The notes under the pieces: model-generated
Told to the model about the DNA's origin: nothing
Database searches by the model: none
Seen by the model: the letters and a program-made list of their open reading frames with translations, nothing else
Shown: one piece after another, positions 62,016-64,000 of the stretch
How the letters are laid out: every line of letters begins with the position of its first letter
Position numbering within the stretch: position 1 is the stretch's first letter
Position numbers and translations under genes: made by a program
Assembly: GCF_001902635.1 (NCBI RefSeq)
Contig: NZ_MJAO01000018.1
Location: 1-64,000 of the forward strand
Source: Serratia marcescens
GTDB taxonomy: Bacteria > Pseudomonadota > Gammaproteobacteria > Enterobacterales > Enterobacteriaceae
Direction: 5' to 3'
Length of the DNA stretch: 64,000 nt

Positions 62016-62752
62016 CGATCCTGGTAACCCGCCCATCGCCTTCGGGAGAGCTGTTGGTGAGCCGGCTGCGCGCACTCGGCCGGGTTGCCTATCATGCACC
62101 ACTGATCGACTTCGCCCCCGGCGGCGATCTGCCGAAGCTGCCGCAGGCGTTACAGCAGTTGCGCGCCGGCGATCTGGTGTTCGTGCTGTCGCAGCATGCG
62201 GTGAGCTATGCCGATTCGGTCATCGGCCGCGCCGGGCTGACCTGGCCCGTTAACCCGACCTATTACGCCATCGGCCGCACCACCGGGCTGGCGCTGCACC
62301 GCATCAGCAGTTTGCCGGTGGAATACCCGCGCGAGCGCGAGATCAGCGAAACGCTGCTGCTGCTGCCGGCGCTGCAAAAGCTGGCAGGCAAACGCGCGCT
62401 GATTTTGCGCGGCAACGGCGGCCGCGAACTGTTGGGGTCGACGCTGAGCGAGCGCGGCGCCGACGTCAGCTATTATGAATGCTATCAACGCAGCCCGGTG
62501 CACTACGACGGCAGCGAGCAGAGCGCCCACTGGCAGCGTGCCGGCGTGGATACGCTGGTGGTGACCAGCGGTGAAATGTTACAACAGCTCTATACTTTAG
62601 TTCCTGATTACTATCGTTCTTCATGGCTGCTGCGTTGCCGCCTGGTAGTAGTGAGCGAACGCCTGGCTACCCTCGCCCAGGACTTGGGCTGGCGTACGAT
62701 TCGGGTAGCTGACAACGCCGATAATGACGCGCTGATCCGCGCGCTACAATAA
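62012..62752 (+). CDS. hemD: Uroporphyrinogen-III synthase HemD
   Basis: Cyclises hydroxymethylbilane to uroporphyrinogen III with inversion of ring D. 246 residues with two similar alpha/beta domains; sequence is poorly conserved in this family, but [20 protein letters not shown] and [20 protein letters not shown] are typical. Four-base overlap with hemC. Confidence 0.95.
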   Translation: MTILVTRPSPSGELLVSRLRALGRVAYHAPLIDFAPGGDLPKLPQALQQLRAGDLVFVLSQHAVSYADSVIGRAGLTWPVNPTYYAIGRTTGLALHRISSLPVEYPREREISETLLLLPALQKLAGKRALILRGNGGRELLGSTLSERGADVSYYECYQRSPVHYDGSEQSAHWQRAGVDTLVVTSGEMLQQLYTLVPDYYRSSWLLRCRLVVVSERLATLAQDLGWRTIRVADNADNDALIRALQ

Positions 62753-62774
62753 TCTGACTATGGGATGTGCCACT

Positions 62775-63899
62775 ATGACGGAACAAAATACCCCATCCGC
62801 ACCGGTTGAAGAGCCAGCCACCGCGGTTGAGAGCTCCCAGCAGCCAGCCGCTGCCAGCCGCAAAGGAAAAAACACCGGCCCGGTGCTCGGCGCGATCGCC
62901 ATCGTGCTGGTCATTGCCCTCGGCGCGGGCGGCTATTACCACACGCATAAACAGGCGCAACAGTTGATCGCCGCCAATCAGGCGCTGCAGCAACAGCTCG
63001 AAGGCGTGAAGCAGAGCCAACAACAGGAAAGAAACGCGCTGGAAGGCCTGCTGCAACAACAGGGTAAAACCCTGGACGCCGCCGATCGCGAACAGGCGAA
63101 CCTGGCGCGCCAGCTTGGCGAACTGCAGCAAAAAGTGGCGATCATCTCCGGCAGCGACGCCAAAACCTGGCTGCTGGCGCAGGCCGACTTCCTGGTGAAA
63201 ATGGCCGGTCGCAAACTGTGGAGCGATCAGGACGTGACCAGCGCCGCTGCGCTGCTGAAAAGCGCCGATGCCAGCCTGGCGGACATGAACGATCCGAGCC
63301 TGCTCGACGTGCGCCGCGCCATTACCGAAGACATCAGCACGCTTTCTACGCTGACCCAGGTCGATTACGACGGCATCATCCTCAAGGTCAATCAGCTGTC
63401 CAATCAGGTGGATAACCTGCGTCTGGCGGACAACGACACCGATGAAGCGCCGATGGATCAAAACAGCAGCGAGCTCTCCAGCTCGATCGGCGAATGGCGG
63501 CAGAACCTGGCCAAGAGCTGGCGCAATTTCATGGCCGATTTCATCACCATCCGCCGCCGCGACACCAGCGCCGAACCGCTGCTGGCACCGAACCAGGATA
63601 TCTACCTGCGCGAGAACATCCGTTCGCGCCTGCTGGTGGCCGCGCAGGCCATCCCGCGCCACCAGAACGAGACCTACAAGCAGTCGCTGGAAACCGTCTC
63701 CACTTGGGTGCGTGCCTATTTCGACACCACCGACCCGGCGACCAAGGCCTTCCTTGAAGAACTGGATAGCCTGAGCCAACAGTCGATCTCGATGGACGTG
63801 CCGGATCAGCTGAAAAGCCAGCCGCTGCTGGAAAAAGTGATGCAGACCCGGGTGCGCAACCTGATGACCCAGTCCCCTGTCGCTCACCAGGAGGGTTAA
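62775..63899 (+). CDS. hemX: HemX, membrane protein of the hem operon
   Basis: Inner-membrane protein encoded in the hemCDXY operon; its suggested uroporphyrinogen methylase role in E. coli is not supported. The start at 62775 ([13 protein letters not shown]) matches E. coli HemX and gives 374 residues. A Pro/Ala-rich cytoplasmic N-terminus, one membrane helix ([17 protein letters not shown], near residue 43), a Gln-rich coiled coil and the conserved [20 protein letters not shown] segment follow. 3 bp separate it from hemY. Confidence 0.93.
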   Translation: MTEQNTPSAPVEEPATAVESSQQPAAASRKGKNTGPVLGAIAIVLVIALGAGGYYHTHKQAQQLIAANQALQQQLEGVKQSQQQERNALEGLLQQQGKTLDAADREQANLARQLGELQQKVAIISGSDAKTWLLAQADFLVKMAGRKLWSDQDVTSAAALLKSADASLADMNDPSLLDVRRAITEDISTLSTLTQVDYDGIILKVNQLSNQVDNLRLADNDTDEAPMDQNSSELSSSIGEWRQNLAKSWRNFMADFITIRRRDTSAEPLLAPNQDIYLRENIRSRLLVAAQAIPRHQNETYKQSLETVSTWVRAYFDTTDPATKAFLEELDSLSQQSISMDVPDQLKSQPLLEKVMQTRVRNLMTQSPVAHQEG

Positions 63900-63902
63900 G
63901 CC

Positions 63903-64000
63903 ATGTTACGCGTGCTATTTCTGTTTCTGGTGGTGATCGCCAGCGTGGTGCTCGGGCCGATGCTGGCCGGGCATCAGGGCTATGTGCTGATCCAGACCGA
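63903..64000 (+). CDS. hemY: HemY, partial at window end
   Basis: Only the first 32 codons are present, cut by the window edge. The translation MLRVLFLFLVVIASVVLGPM and the following AGHQGYVLIQT match the N-terminal membrane segment of E. coli HemY, a TPR-containing inner-membrane protein at the end of the hem operon. GAGGG lies upstream of the ATG. Confidence 0.92.
   Translation, partial: MLRVLFLFLVVIASVVLGPMLAGHQGYVLIQT

Overview
The window is a GC-rich enterobacterial chromosome segment. Gene content and near-identity to proteins I know point to Serratia, most likely S. marcescens or a close relative. The strongest species marker is the serralysin metalloprotease with its periplasmic inhibitor at 27.2-29.1 kb; almost everything else is a close homologue of an E. 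coli K-12 housekeeping gene in the same local order.

Layout. 0-4.4 kb: metE, metR and yigM (methionine synthesis and biotin uptake), with MetJ boxes in the metE/metR gap. 4.4-10.1 kb: a small Gln-rich secreted protein and the Pho-regulated ugpBAECQ operon (glycerol-3-phosphate and glycerophosphodiester uptake). 10.1-16.4 kb: the livKHMGF branched-chain amino acid transporter followed by a PLP aminotransferase. 16.7-20.4 kb: panM heading a compact operon with two poorly characterised envelope proteins. 20.4-25.0 kb: rpoH and ftsXEY. 25.1-27.1 kb: rsmD, yhhL, yhhM and yhhN. 27.1-29.1 kb: inhibitor and serralysin. 29.7-32.1 kb: zntA with a ZntR-type promoter. 32.1-34.1 kb: an AT-rich insertion holding an AvrRpt2-like papain-fold cysteine protease and an orphan gene. 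34.2-36.4 kb: tusA, yhhQ (with a preQ1-like riboswitch), a GNAT enzyme and dcrB. 36.4-43.4 kb: divergent glpABC and glpTQ. 43.5-51.1 kb: yigL, pldB, rhtB, rhtC, recQ, yigI, rarD and corA. 51.5-58.2 kb: a cupin gene, then lptM-dapF-DUF484-xerC-yigB-uvrD, then cyaY. 58.2-64.0 kb: cyaA, and the divergent hemCDXY operon, whose last gene runs off the window.

The genes interlock. Two separate routes take up glycerol-3-phosphate and its diesters (Ugp under phosphate control, GlpTQ/GlpABC under GlpR and CRP control). CyaA makes the cAMP that CRP needs at glp and at its own promoter. PanM supports CoA synthesis. RpoH, with a sigma-E type promoter, links envelope stress to the heat-shock response.

Most interesting observations: the cysteine-protease island between zntA and tusA; a preQ1-I-like riboswitch whose pseudoknot would contain the yhhQ ribosome binding site; a 12-nt perfect GcvB seed match in the livK leader; a 24-codon in-frame deletion in rhtC; a nested hairpin element between ugpB and ugpA; a 17-unit repeat in the FtsY linker; and candidate small proteins downstream of ugpQ and upstream of corA. 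No rRNA, tRNA, CRISPR array, IS element or prophage gene was seen.
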